From Caldilineaceae bacterium (lineage in GTDB: Bacteria; Chloroflexota; Anaerolineae; Caldilineales; Caldilineaceae), in the NCBI GenBank assembly GCA_026645575.1, contig JAPKMW010000068.1:1-64000 (forward strand): 64,000 bases of DNA, given 5' to 3'. This document shows, one piece after another, positions 24,581-33,646 of this stretch; positions within the stretch are counted from its first letter, which is position 1; every line of letters begins with the position of its first letter. The notes under the pieces were generated by a model. It saw only the letters and a program-made list of their open reading frames with translations, was not told where the DNA came from and searched no databases. Position numbers and translations under genes: made by a program.

Positions 24581-27500
24581 AATGCCCAGACCGTAGAGGA
24601 TATAGGCGCTCAGCCCAAAGATGGCCGCCCAGAGCATATTTTGCATCAACATGGAGCGGGGCAAAATATGAATTTGGAGAATAAGCAGGAAGCTGAGGGT
24701 GACGAGAATGGTCAAGAACGCGACAATCAGCGTCCGTGGATTCACACTTGGTTCTGCCATTTGATCCGTGGCGAGAGGGGTGTTGGCGGGGTTCGCGGCG
24801 ACCGGCGCCGTCACCGGCGCCGTCACGGCAACAGCAACAGGTGGCGTATTCTGGACAGTTGTCGTGACCGCGGCTGTCGGCACGCCATTGGCGGCGACAG
24901 GTGCGCTGGCCGGCTCTTGAATCCGCACTGCAAGCGGCGGCATGGTTTTTGCCTCGCCAACGCTGACCGAGATCAACAGGCGCCCTGGGGTTGTGATGAT
25001 GACCTCTTGGTTGGCACTACCATTGCGCGTTGTCGTTGGAGCAACAGGAATGGTAATATTGCGCGCCTCATCCACCAGTTCAAATTCGACCGGGAGACCG
25101 TCAGGAACCGGATGCCCGTTATAGTCCAAAATATTGCTCACGGCCAAGCGCAAGGTATCTCCCAGCCCAATGACCGGATCAGCGCCGTCGGCCATGACGG
25201 GCAAAGGGGTTGCATTCTCGCCCACTGCCAATGTCAGGGTTGGCAGGCGTTGCGGGTCAGCCCGTAAGCGCGCCGCCAGGTTATCAAAGCGCGTTCCTGG
25301 CACGTTGACGGGCGGGGCGCCTGGTGGTGTTGCGCTACGAAAAAGGGCGCGAATTGCGCTTTCCAAAAAGGGTTGTGTTTTGCTATAAACGCCAAAATAA
25401 GCGGTCAATTTGCTGATTTCGGTGGCGTCGAGAAAGTAGGGGACATTGAGCGCCAGGACAATCACCTGCTTGTCGCCTAACTGTTCACTCTGTTGGCGGA
25501 GAAAGCGTTTGACCACATCGCTGCCACTCTGCTTTTCGGGATCAACATCCAACATGGCAAAGATAATCCAGTTTGATTCATTGATTAAGCGCTGTAAGCG
25601 CTCATTGGGGGTAAGGGTTTCCTCCGGCGCCACGGCGCCATCGTCAGCCAGGGCATCGTTCACCGGAGTAGAGCCGCTTTGCATTGTGGTCAGCGTGTTG
25701 GTGGCTGTGATTGCGGCACTGTTCGGGGCAACTGTACTTGCGGCATCCAAGAGTACCGCCAATTCGACAAAGCTACGGCCATAGATGCGTTCAGGGTCGA
25801 TCTGTCCGGTCGCGCCCGGTTCCGAGCCATATAAACGCGTAATGATCGCCTTTAACTCTTCGGGGCTAAGGGTGGTTTCAGCAATACAGCCCTCACATTC
25901 CCGAAAGAGTCGGCTATCACTAAAGATTAAGAGTTGATCCTTGGCTTGGGGTGGATTGGCGATGACCTCGGAGAGATTTTCGACATTGGGGTAGAGCAGG
26001 GTAACGGCGGTGCGCGTCACCTGGCTAATGATATCGGCGGTAGCGGTGCGGTGTTCGCTCTCTTCGGCAAAGAGCGCTAGGTCGCTTGTCCGCCGCAAAA
26101 CCAGCGCTGGCGGCACCAGCATTTGCGGCGTCAACGCCGGCACGGCGATTGCCTCACCGGATTGTTGCACTACGGGCGGCTGGTACAACCCCAATTTCAG
26201 CCGCAGGATACGTTGCACCGCCTGGTCAACCTGGACGCGGAATTCGGGGTCGCTTTCATAGCGATCCCGAAAAAACTGAAGCACTTCTTTTAAACGCGCT
26301 TTCTCCTCATTCCAGGAGTTACTTGCCCCTTGATGCGCCAAGTAGAGCAGATCATGGCCGGCCACAAAGGCGTCGAGCGCCACCCGTTTGTAAGAGAATT
26401 CGCCGAAAGTGGCTTCATAATAGCTCCGAATGGCCGGCAATCCCAGATTATTTGTCATCATTAGCCCGCCGGCATTGTACCACTCCCCCAGACCTTGGTT
26501 GGTAATAAAGCGTTTGAGATCGGGGTTCAAGCTAACGGGCGTTGTCCGTCCAGGAGTAAGCCCTTGGAGGGCGCTAAAGCGCATATGGCTGGTCATTAAG
26601 CCATCGGCAGCAGCCAGGTCGCCGCCGGCTGTCAAGAGCGGCGAGACCTGGCGGGTAACGGCCCGAAAGGGGGGTAGTGCCAGATCGTTCAGTTCGTCCA
26701 GGCTTTTTTGTACAGTCGCCACCTCCAGATCGGGAAAGCGATCAATATCGCCTTGGCCGGGGAAATGACGCGCAATCGCAGCCACGCGGTTGCCGCTGCC
26801 CGCATGGACGCCGGCAATGTAGGCGCGACCTAACTGGCTCACCCAATAGGGATCGCCGCCAAAGGAGCAAAGCCCCAGGGCGCCAACCGGATCAGTGCGC
26901 GGCTCGTCTACCACATCCAGATTCGGGCCTAACAACAAATTGATTCCCACTGCCTGCAATTCCTGTCCCACAATGGCGCCAACCGACTGCACCAAGGCGG
27001 GGTCCCAAGTCGCGCCTAGCGCCATTTGGGAAGGAAGTGTTGTAAAACCGCGACGGAGCGCACTTTTGGGATACCCATCCCCCAGTTGTTCGACCCCAAT
27101 CAACAGAGGCACAGCCGGCGCCACAGTTGGCGACAGCACAACGCTACCGCTAAAGGGGATAGACGATGTCAAGGGCAGGCGCAAGGCTTGTTGCGGTTGC
27201 ACCAAATTCCCATAGGCTAGCGCTTGCAATTGATTAGTCAACCGCGCCACCAGGGCGGGCGTGTCCTCGCCTTTGGTATTGGTGAAATTATATTTGACCG
27301 GGCTTAAGATTACACCGCCGATACGCTCTTCATAGATCAAGTCGACAATATCACTGTTGCGGCTAATCTGGTTGCCCTCAAAGGTGATGACAAAGAGTTG
27401 CCCGACGCGATCGGCTGGCGACATGGCGGCAAAGACGGCGGCAAGATGCTCATTCGTTGCCTGTTGAGCTAGTTGCGCGGCATCGGCAATGACACTTGGT

Positions 27501-27652
27501 GCTGTCGGCGTAACCGTTGACGCTAACAAAGGTGATGCCCCTTGCGCCCAAAGCGCTTGCGGCGCCAGCAGGTTTACTAACAACAAACTCAATAACAAGC
27601 AAGGGCGTGTACGGTTGCGATGAAAGCAATGGATAAAAGCGTTTCTGGTCAA
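24470..27652 (-). CDS. Membrane-anchored GH3 (NagZ-like) protein, probable pseudoenzyme
   Basis: A 1060-residue exported protein: N-terminal signal sequence (to LWAQG), then a glycoside hydrolase family 3 TIM-barrel at about 70-490 (RVGQLFVITFEGN, IGVEQLGDGYP, EVNL-type GINLLLGPNLDVV, RHFPGQGD at 295-302). In NagZ-type enzymes the acid/base loop reads KHFPGHGDT-x-x-DSH; here it is HFPGQGDIDRFPD, without the Asp-Ser-His dyad. The nucleophile site normally reads SDD or TDD; here it is TNN (Asn401-Asn402). A second alpha/beta region with Ile/Leu strands follows, then a beta domain, then three hydrophobic helices at about 965-1055. It probably binds peptidoglycan or a glycan without cleaving it. 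The end overlaps the gene at 24239 by 111 bases. Confidence 0.8.
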   Translation of the reverse strand: MTRNAFIHCFHRNRTRPCLLLSLLLVNLLAPQALWAQGASPLLASTVTPTAPSVIADAAQLAQQATNEHLAAVFAAMSPADRVGQLFVITFEGNQISRNSDIVDLIYEERIGGVILSPVKYNFTNTKGEDTPALVARLTNQLQALAYGNLVQPQQALRLPLTSSIPFSGSVVLSPTVAPAVPLLIGVEQLGDGYPKSALRRGFTTLPSQMALGATWDPALVQSVGAIVGQELQAVGINLLLGPNLDVVDEPRTDPVGALGLCSFGGDPYWVSQLGRAYIAGVHAGSGNRVAAIARHFPGQGDIDRFPDLEVATVQKSLDELNDLALPPFRAVTRQVSPLLTAGGDLAAADGLMTSHMRFSALQGLTPGRTTPVSLNPDLKRFITNQGLGEWYNAGGLMMTNNLGLPAIRSYYEATFGEFSYKRVALDAFVAGHDLLYLAHQGASNSWNEEKARLKEVLQFFRDRYESDPEFRVQVDQAVQRILRLKLGLYQPPVVQQSGEAIAVPALTPQMLVPPALVLRRTSDLALFAEESEHRTATADIISQVTRTAVTLLYPNVENLSEVIANPPQAKDQLLIFSDSRLFRECEGCIAETTLSPEELKAIITRLYGSEPGATGQIDPERIYGRSFVELAVLLDAASTVAPNSAAITATNTLTTMQSGSTPVNDALADDGAVAPEETLTPNERLQRLINESNWIIFAMLDVDPEKQSGSDVVKRFLRQQSEQLGDKQVIVLALNVPYFLDATEISKLTAYFGVYSKTQPFLESAIRALFRSATPPGAPPVNVPGTRFDNLAARLRADPQRLPTLTLAVGENATPLPVMADGADPVIGLGDTLRLAVSNILDYNGHPVPDGLPVEFELVDEARNITIPVAPTTTRNGSANQEVIITTPGRLLISVSVGEAKTMPPLAVRIQEPASAPVAANGVPTAAVTTTVQNTPPVAVAVTAPVTAPVAANPANTPLATDQMAEPSVNPRTLIVAFLTILVTLSFLLILQIHILPRSMLMQNMLWAAIFGLSAYILYGLGILPGVGFLRETLRVWGAAVVVFIGMLLPLLWLQLRAE

Positions 27653-27787
27653 GGTGATTCCAACTTTTCAACCTGAGCTAGTAGAGTAACCACTAGGACG
27701 AGAAGAACAAATGATTACATTCATGGGAAGTATATCACAAAACCGAATTAAAGCTGGAATCTGGACAGATTCGGGGGGTGTTTCTGC

Positions 27788-27826
27788 GTCAATTGATTAC
27801 GTCAATTGATTACGTCAATTGATTAC
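27788..27826. repeat. Three tandem 13-bp repeats (GTCAATTGATTAC)
   Basis: Three exact consecutive copies upstream of the GH3-like gene, about 136 bases before its ATG. Each unit contains the palindrome TCAATTGA. Confidence 0.95.
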
Positions 27827-27869
27827 GACTCTGCTCTTCGCCAGTCCGTGACTCATAAAGAGCGGAGTC
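27827..27869. repeat. Hairpin with GACTC-TGCTCTT arms
   Basis: GACTCTGCTCTT (27827-27838) pairs with AAGAGCGGAGTC (27858-27869) with one mismatch. The interior GTGACTCATAAAGAGC is the inverse of the arm at 18620-18639, so the two elements are related. Confidence 0.65.
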
Positions 27870-28183
27870 GCTACGTCAGTTGTAAGGTTGAGGAGAACTG
27901 TCAGCTTTCTGCAAAGCCCGTACATTGCACTGTCTAGGTGAAAATGTTATTATCTAAATGTTTGTGTATAGTATCAACCCAGCCGTCACTCGGCAGCCTT
28001 GTCCAACAGCGCAAATAGACCACCTACGGTAAGCTCATTTGGAAAAATGGTATAGAATCGGTATACTGGTAGCCAAGTTGTGTATTCTTTTTTCCAATGT
28101 CGCTACCTGCGTGCGCTACCCACATGCGCCTATGGCAGTGGCGGCAGCGGGATAAGGCGTTTTCAAAAAGTAAAATATCCATT

Positions 28184-28275
28184 GGTAGGGGCATTTCCTT
28201 GCGGGCGCCCGCCGGCTTCGGTCGCACACGAAAACCGAGGCCCCCGCAAGGGGCGGCGGCCTTCTAGGCGCCTAC
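28184..28275. repeat. Family A hairpin, long diverged copy
   Basis: Starts GGTAGGGGCATTTCCTTGCG and ends GGCGCCTACC; the inner arms CTTGCGGGC and CCCCGCAAGG pair, as do GGCTTCGGT and ACCGAGGCC. Imperfect relative of 868-921 and 35736-35805. Confidence 0.65.
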
Positions 28276-28342
28276 CCGATACTTATTTCTTTGAGAGTGC
28301 CTAAGTTGAGAGACCATGTTTTAGTTTCGTTTTGGATATTGT

Positions 28343-28990
28343 ATGTACGATCAACAGGCTCATGTCGGTCATAGCCCCATTACCGGCTATCCAGAAGAAC
28401 GTAGTCATGAACAAAGCCGTCCACTGGCCGGCGCTTCAGGCGCCGCCGGCGCAATCCCCAAGGTTGTCGCCACGCCCAAAGCAGCCGTCGGTTCGTCCGT
28501 TATTCGTGAAATTGTTCAAGTCTTATTTCCCGCCCTGATCTTGGCGTTGAGCATCCACCTCTTTTTAGCCCAAGCCACCATTGTCTTTGGCCGTAGCATG
28601 GAGCCTAGCCTCTTTGAACGGCAGCGACTTATTATCGACAAGATCACCTACTATTTTCGCGCCCCCAATCGCAATGACATTGTCGTCATCAAACGTCCGG
28701 AGATGCAGGAGTTGTTGGTGAAACGCATTATCGGGTTACCGGGTGAAAAGGTGGAGATTCGCGACGGTTACGTCTATATCGATAGTCGGCGCTTGCCGGA
28801 GCCATTCCCGCACGAACAGTATCCACAGAACATTCCGGCCTATACACTGGGACCGGTCGAGTATTATGTTTTGGGGGATAACCGGGGCAACAGCAATGAT
28901 AGCCGCGCCTTTGGTCCCATCTTGCGGGAAGACATTCTGGGCCGGGTCTGGTTCCGTTATTGGCCGCTTAGTCAATTTCATTCGTTTTAA
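28343..28990 (+). CDS. lepB: Signal peptidase I
   Basis: A 215-residue type I signal peptidase (family S26), which cleaves signal peptides from exported proteins at the outer face of the membrane. After a Pro/Ala-rich cytosolic tail, one transmembrane helix lies at about 55-75 (VLFPALILALSIHLFLA). Box B is GRSMEPSL with nucleophile Ser85, and the general base is Lys127 in LVKRIIGLPGE. Box E is GDNRGNSNDSRAFGP. Length fits Gram-positive-style enzymes. No clear ribosome site was seen before 28343. It is followed after 6 bases by the permease/HAD fusion, so probably an operon. With many exported proteins here it is an obvious housekeeping partner. Confidence 0.93.
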   Translation: MYDQQAHVGHSPITGYPEERSHEQSRPLAGASGAAGAIPKVVATPKAAVGSSVIREIVQVLFPALILALSIHLFLAQATIVFGRSMEPSLFERQRLIIDKITYYFRAPNRNDIVVIKRPEMQELLVKRIIGLPGEKVEIRDGYVYIDSRRLPEPFPHEQYPQNIPAYTLGPVEYYVLGDNRGNSNDSRAFGPILREDILGRVWFRYWPLSQFHSF

Positions 28991-28996
28991 TAAATT

Positions 28997-30757
28997 ATGC
29001 CCTCCCGTCGGTGGAATACAGTCACAAAGGCAAGTGTGATCGCAGCGTTAGTGCTACTAGCGCTCTGGGCGGTGATCATGCTGCGGGTGATGATCCCTGC
29101 CACCATTATTGCCTTCCTCCTGGCGTTTGTCCTCGGTTATCCGGTCAACTGGATTCAACGACAGACCGGTTGGGCGCGCACCCCCGCCATCATTCTCCTC
29201 TACGTCATTATTATTCTGCTACTCATCCTCATGCCAATCCTGGTCTTTCCGCGCGCCGGTAGTCTGGCCGCATCGTTGCAACAGACCTTGATGGATTTAA
29301 TTGACGACCTGCAAAGTGCGGTCATTCCCATTGGCGGCCAGCGCATTCCGGTTAACACCCTCTTCCAGCCGATCAGCGAAGCGTTGCAAAATCTCCTCAG
29401 CGTTGCCAGCATCAACCCGTGGTCGATCTTTCGGGGGTTGACCAACGGCCTGCTCTTTGGGCTTTACATTCTGGTGCTGAACTTTTGGCTGCTCAAAGAT
29501 TTGCAAAAGTTGCAGCGGCTCATGTTGGAACAAATTCCCGCCGACTATCAGGAGGATGCCCGCCGACTGGCGCAGGAGATCACCCAGATTTGGGAAGGCT
29601 TTCTACGCGGCCAGATCGCGCTGGGCTTTGCCATTGGGATAGTGACCTGGGTAGTGCTGGTCATTCTGGGGATGCCGAATGCCGGCGGTTTGGCGTTGTT
29701 AGCCGGCGTCATGGAGTTGCTGCCGACCATCGGGCCGGCGATCAGCGGCACCATCGGCACCATGGTCGCGCTCTTCCAAGGCTCGACCTGGCTGCCGGTC
29801 AACAATCTCACCTTTGCCATCATTGTCGGCGCGGTCTATGCCATTATCGGGCAGGCAGAGAATATCTACTTTATTCCCCGGCTCGTCGGCGGCCGGGTCA
29901 AACTCCATCCAGCGGTGGCCTTTATTAGCGTGATTGCCGGCACGGTTGTCTTTGGGGCATTGGGCATTTTGCTCGCCACGCCGATGGTGGCCACCTTGCG
30001 CACCCTCCTGCTCTATACCTACCGCAAGTTGCTTGACCAGGAACCCTTTGAGCCACGCCAGGTTGCTTCTCCTATCCGCATTCGGGGGCTGGTTGGTGGT
30101 CGGAAGATTGAAGCTATCCTCTTTGATCTGGACGGCACACTGACCCCAATTGACTGGCGCGCCATGACTTGGGTAGAGCAGCACTCCACCTGGCTGGAAC
30201 GCTTTGTGCCAATCGAAAGGCGCCGCCATTATACCCGTCGTTTGATGATCGCCGTCGAAGGCATGGTCAATTTTCTCATTAGCCAACTGGGGCGCGCCCA
30301 AGAGAAACGCACGCTGGAAAATAGTCTGCCTTTCTTCAATCTTGTGCGCGGCTATCCACCGCCGGAAAAGCTGGCTCTCCAGGAAGGCGTCGCCCTCACC
30401 CTCCACCGCCTGGCCTACACCTACCGCCTGGCCTTAATTTCGGCGCGCGACCGCCGCTCGGTACAGAGTTTCCTGGAAACGGCCGATCTCAACAACGGGC
30501 TTTTTGACGCCGTGATCGTCCGCGAAGATGTGCGCAACTTGCTCCCCCACAGCGAAGGGCTGATCGCCGTTAGCAGCCTGTTGCAAGTGCCGCCGGAGCA
30601 GATTCTCATTGTGAGCGACACCGACACCAATCTCCGGGCCGGTCGAGCCATGGGGATGGCGGTGGCCGGTGTACTGACCGGTCTGGGTGAAGCCATCGAC
30701 ATGGATGAAACCGACCTCACGCTCAACACGTTGCCGGAACTTGAAGAGTGGCTGTAG
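28997..30757 (+). CDS. AI-2E/PerM-type permease fused to a HAD-like phosphatase domain
   Basis: A 586-residue fusion. Residues about 10-350 are a permease of the AI-2E exporter/PerM family, with several hydrophobic helices (ALVLLALWAVIMLRVMIPAT; AIILLYVIIILLLILMPILV) and the late helices rich in Gly-Ala. After a basic linker, residues 372-586 are a HAD hydrolase: motif I FDLDGT with nucleophile Asp377 and Asp379, motif II LISAR, motif IV VSDTDTNLRAGRA. The motif III lysine is not obvious (LLPHSEG where a Lys-Pro pair is usual). A permease with a cytosolic phosphatase-like tail is uncommon. The frame is continuous with no sign of an internal stop. Confidence 0.8.
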   Translation: MPSRRWNTVTKASVIAALVLLALWAVIMLRVMIPATIIAFLLAFVLGYPVNWIQRQTGWARTPAIILLYVIIILLLILMPILVFPRAGSLAASLQQTLMDLIDDLQSAVIPIGGQRIPVNTLFQPISEALQNLLSVASINPWSIFRGLTNGLLFGLYILVLNFWLLKDLQKLQRLMLEQIPADYQEDARRLAQEITQIWEGFLRGQIALGFAIGIVTWVVLVILGMPNAGGLALLAGVMELLPTIGPAISGTIGTMVALFQGSTWLPVNNLTFAIIVGAVYAIIGQAENIYFIPRLVGGRVKLHPAVAFISVIAGTVVFGALGILLATPMVATLRTLLLYTYRKLLDQEPFEPRQVASPIRIRGLVGGRKIEAILFDLDGTLTPIDWRAMTWVEQHSTWLERFVPIERRRHYTRRLMIAVEGMVNFLISQLGRAQEKRTLENSLPFFNLVRGYPPPEKLALQEGVALTLHRLAYTYRLALISARDRRSVQSFLETADLNNGLFDAVIVREDVRNLLPHSEGLIAVSSLLQVPPEQILIVSDTDTNLRAGRAMGMAVAGVLTGLGEAIDMDETDLTLNTLPELEEWL

Positions 30758-30773
30758 GGTACGGGAATTGGGT

Positions 30774-30797
30774 CACCCGTAAGGGAACGCCCCTACC
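30774..30797. repeat. Partial family A repeat
   Basis: CACCCGTAAGGGAACGCCCC then TACC, a half copy of the family A arm. No matching arm is close enough for a strong hairpin. Confidence 0.45.
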
Positions 30798-30905
30798 AAT
30801 GGCGTAAACCGACGCGCCTACAACTCAAACAAAGTATATATACCCCATCAATACAAATCAAATACTCCTCTGCTACACTAAGACCTAGATTGATAGGGAG
30901 TAGAG

Positions 30906-31220
30906 ATGGAGGAAAGCATGGTCAAGGTCCATCACCAGACAACGGATGAGATTGTGGCCTGGCGCGTGCGCGATACGTTGGCGGCTCACCCGCTTCTGGG
31001 GGGCGCAACAGCCCAAATTCATATCATCGCCGGTTATGAAGAAGTACTCCTAATCGGCTGGGCTGTGGATGAAGCGGTGATTCAACTAGCGCTGCGGCTT
31101 ACCCGGCGCGTAGCCGGGAAACGGAGCGTACAAGGTGAGCTACAACTTTGCCGCCAGGCCGCTAACAGAGCGCTGACAAAGCGCATATTTGATGATAACA
31201 AGTCACATGCGCTCGGCTAA
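30906..31220 (+). CDS. BON-domain-like small protein
   Basis: A 104-residue protein whose residues about 10-82 fit the BON pattern: D-E-I-V-A-W-R-V-R-D-T-L-A, a strand with AQIHIIAGYEEVLLIGWAVD, then IQLALRLTRRVAGKRSVQGE. BON domains usually bind membranes or hydrophobic ligands. No signal peptide is seen, so it is probably cytosolic. Two in-frame ATGs, at 30906 and 30918, both have purine-rich sites (GGGAG and GGAGG), so the start is uncertain by four codons. The next gene, Hsp20, also relates to stress, but a hairpin separates them. Confidence 0.6.
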   Translation: MEESMVKVHHQTTDEIVAWRVRDTLAAHPLLGGATAQIHIIAGYEEVLLIGWAVDEAVIQLALRLTRRVAGKRSVQGELQLCRQAANRALTKRIFDDNKSHALG

Positions 31221-31261
31221 CAAAAGGGCGCTACACTGAAGAACCATAAGCGCTTGAACAA

Positions 31262-31349
31262 GCCAGGGAGTGGGCGAGTCAGTGATTTCGACGAGCGTTT
31301 GACTGAGCTTACACCGAAGTCTCAATCACCGACTCGCCCACTCCCTGGC
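31262..31349. repeat. Family C hairpin with 26-bp arms
   Basis: GCCAGGGAGTGGGCGAGTCA plus GTGATT (31262-31287) pairs with 31324-31349 at 25 of 26 positions. The loop starts TCGACGAGC. It lies 45 bases upstream of the Hsp20 gene and may terminate the BON-like transcript. Confidence 0.85.
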
Positions 31350-31394
31350 AACCGAATTACACATTAACGATTCAGATGAAAGGATTAATAGTAT

Positions 31395-31895
31395 ATGCGA
31401 AACCAACCATACAACACCATGTTACGGGACTTTGCGACCATTGCGAATGCCATGAATCGGGCCTTGGAGCGTCCCTATGATTATGCCCGCAACGGCGGCC
31501 ACAAAGGTGGTCACAATGGCGCTAATGGTGTGGACAAGGCGAATGGCGCCATTGAGGGGACTGGGGCCAAAGCCGCCACAATGCGCCTACCGCTGGATGT
31601 TGTTGGCACGGAAGAGGCGTTTGTGCTGACGGCCTATCTGCCCGGCGTCAATCCGGAGCAGGTGGAGATCACCTTCGAGGGGGAAGAGTTGAGCATTCGG
31701 GGCGAATTCCCGCAAGCCCAAGGCGAGTTCCTCAAGCGTGAACTCTATCATGGCCCCTTTGATCGCCGATTGACCTTCAACGTACCGGTCAATGCCGACG
31801 CCATTGAGGCCAGCTACGAACAAGGTGTGTTGACGTTACGCGTACCCAAGGCAGAAGCTGCTCGACCCAAGCAGATTAAAGTTGTCGCTCGGTAA
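31395..31895 (+). CDS. Hsp20/alpha-crystallin small heat-shock protein
   Basis: A 166-residue small heat-shock protein, an ATP-independent holdase that keeps unfolding proteins soluble. The alpha-crystallin domain spans about 62-155: RLPLDVVGTEEAFVLTAYLP, GVNPEQVEITFEGEELSIRG, ELYHGPFDRRLTFNVPVNAD, and the signature GVLTLRVPKAE. An I-x-V tail (QIKVVAR) follows, which in this family links subunits. The N-terminal region has a low-complexity Gly/His/Asn stretch (NGGHKGGHNGANG) that is unusual for the family. The ATG has AAAGGATTAATAGTAT upstream. A strong terminator follows at once. Confidence 0.92.
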   Translation: MRNQPYNTMLRDFATIANAMNRALERPYDYARNGGHKGGHNGANGVDKANGAIEGTGAKAATMRLPLDVVGTEEAFVLTAYLPGVNPEQVEITFEGEELSIRGEFPQAQGEFLKRELYHGPFDRRLTFNVPVNADAIEASYEQGVLTLRVPKAEAARPKQIKVVAR

Positions 31896-31906
31896 TAGGA
31901 ATACAG

Positions 31907-31936
31907 ACGCCGCTTCAAGTTGGAGCGGCGTTTTTT
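31907..31936 (+). terminator. Rho-independent terminator after Hsp20
   Basis: ACGCCGCT (31907-31914) pairs with AGCGGCGT (31924-31931), followed by T residues through 31936. Confidence 0.92.
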
Positions 31937-31945
31937 GTTTGCACT

Positions 31946-32515
31946 TTATACGCCAATCGGGGTAGTCAGCAGGGCAAGCGCTGGGTGTTCTGTCCGCCGT
32001 TGCGCCTCCGATTCATTAACAAGCAGTGGCGTTGGCGTAGCATGCGTTTTTGCAGACGCCCACCCTTCGCTTACGGCAAACCATTGGTCGAGTCGCTGGG
32101 TGCGCCCCGCCTCGCGATTGAGCAGAAATTGCACCAACCCGGGGTCTTGGTAACGGGCCAGCAAGGCAGCATGACGTTGGCGCAGCAGCGCTTCGTACTC
32201 CACAGCACTCAGATAACGGTGCGCCGATAAAGGTGTGCTGTCGATAGCGGTATCGGATCGCTTACGACACCCGCGGTAGAACCAAAGCAAACAGAGCAGA
32301 TCGATCATAACGACGGCGCCAATGGTCAGCCAGGTTGCACCGTCTAGCGCACTGGTTGAGAGGGAAAGTCCTAGCCAGTGCCGGAAGAGGGCGGCAAGCG
32401 CTTGCCAAAACTCCTGCAACCAAGACGGGGTAGTCAACACCAACCCGAACAAGGTTACACAAGCCAAGGCGACGCCACTGCCCGCCAGGAACAAAAGCGG
32501 TTTCTGCCATTTCAT
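31946..32515 (-). CDS. Membrane protein of unknown function, 189 residues
   Basis: Two clear hydrophobic helices at about 6-28 (LLFLAGSGVALACVTLFGLV) and about 60-82 (WLTIGAVVMIDLLCLLWFYR), with an aromatic-rich loop between them. A cytosolic or periplasmic tail follows, starting RGCRKRSD, with a charged helix (YLSAVEYEALLRQRHAALLA). It converges with Hsp20. No family was recognised and no ribosome site is clear (the ATG at 32515 is preceded by AAGAA). Confidence 0.65.
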   Translation of the reverse strand: MKWQKPLLFLAGSGVALACVTLFGLVLTTPSWLQEFWQALAALFRHWLGLSLSTSALDGATWLTIGAVVMIDLLCLLWFYRGCRKRSDTAIDSTPLSAHRYLSAVEYEALLRQRHAALLARYQDPGLVQFLLNREAGRTQRLDQWFAVSEGWASAKTHATPTPLLVNESEAQRRTEHPALALLTTPIGV

Positions 32516-32638
32516 ACATTTCTTCCAATCAAATGCCGTAGAGAAAGTGTTATAGGCTGTGGTGTATGGTGCGGTTATAATAATAATAATCGTAAATCGG
32601 CGGAAAATCCTTTGCTCACAAAGCTTACAATTTAGAAA

Positions 32639-33607
32639 TCACACCAACTTCCCTTGTAGGTTCTCCGCCATGCGTGGCCCGGCCGGCAGAGCGCCGGGGA
32701 TAAACGGGTCCCCCGTCACCAGTTCATAGGTGCGGATATAGCGTTGGGCCGCCGCCACTCGTAGCGCATCGGGCATCGGGAACGGCTCGCCTTCGCCCCG
32801 GTAGCCGTGGGCAGCATAGTAGAGGCGGATAAACTCTTTGTCAAAGTTTTCCGGCTCTTCCCCCCTCGCGTGACGGTCAGCGTAGCTATCGGCCAGCCAG
32901 AAGCGACTGGAATCAGGGGTATGGACTTCGTCGATCAAGAAGACTTGCCCCGCTTCCGTCACACCAAATTCGTATTTGGTATCGACCAGAATCAAGCCGG
33001 CGCGTTGGGCAATGGCCTGGCCGCGCTGAAAAAGCGCAATGGCCGCCGCACAAATCTCTTCCCATTGGCGAGCTGGGACTAACCCCATCGCCACCACTTC
33101 GGCGCTGGTGATCCGTTCATCATGGCCGCCGTCACTCGCCTTGGTGGTCGGGGTAATGATCGGCGTTGGCAAGGGGTCATTTTTGTGTAAGCCATCGGGA
33201 AACGCAATGCCATAGATCGTGCGCTCGCCCTGGCTGTAGCGATACCAGAGCGCCGTCGAGGTGACGCCGGTAATATAGCCGCGCACAACGACTTCGACGG
33301 GCAGCGGTTGACAACGACGGGCAATGGTCACGTTGGGGTCGGGGACAGCAACCAAATGGTTTTGAATAATATCTTGGGTTTGGCGAAACCAGAACGCCGC
33401 TAGTTGATTGAGTACCTGTCCTTTGTAGGGAACCGATCCCAGAATGCGATCAAAGGCAGAGAGGCGGTCCGTCGTCACCAGGATCAGGTGGTCGGCTTGT
33501 TCATAAATATCGCGCACCTTCCCGCTCCGCTTGGGACCAAGAAAAGCGAGATCGGTTGTCGTCAGCGTCATTGCTAGGGCGGCGTGCAATTGTTCTTCGG
33601 TCAGCAT
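32639..33607 (-). CDS. purC: Phosphoribosylaminoimidazole-succinocarboxamide synthase
   Basis: SAICAR synthetase, which joins CAIR and aspartate using ATP in de novo purine synthesis. Family blocks are plain: SGKVRDIYEQADHLILVTTD, RLSAFDRILGSVPYKGQVLN, PVEVVVRGYITGVTSTALWY, LPTPIITPTTKAS, and VDTKYEFGV then FLIDEVHTPDSSRFW. The start at 33607 is chosen because AAGGA sits 8 bases before it; another ATG at 33625 is in frame but has no site. The length (322 residues) fits the longer bacterial and yeast-like form. A strong hairpin occupies the leader. It stands alone, not in a pur operon. Confidence 0.95.
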   Translation of the reverse strand: MLTEEQLHAALAMTLTTTDLAFLGPKRSGKVRDIYEQADHLILVTTDRLSAFDRILGSVPYKGQVLNQLAAFWFRQTQDIIQNHLVAVPDPNVTIARRCQPLPVEVVVRGYITGVTSTALWYRYSQGERTIYGIAFPDGLHKNDPLPTPIITPTTKASDGGHDERITSAEVVAMGLVPARQWEEICAAAIALFQRGQAIAQRAGLILVDTKYEFGVTEAGQVFLIDEVHTPDSSRFWLADSYADRHARGEEPENFDKEFIRLYYAAHGYRGEGEPFPMPDALRVAAAQRYIRTYELVTGDPFIPGALPAGPRMAENLQGKLV

Positions 33608-33646
33608 CAAAGATTCCTTGTTCATTACGAAATAACTTACTCAGCC

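Larger units (their letters stand above)
27653..28342. other. Repeat-rich intergenic region
   Basis: About 690 bases between divergent genes. It holds three tandem 13-mers (27788-27826), a hairpin (27827-27869) and a family A palindrome (28184-28275). No protein or RNA gene was recognised. Short frames such as 28080-28304 read through the palindrome and are not credible. Confidence 0.6.
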
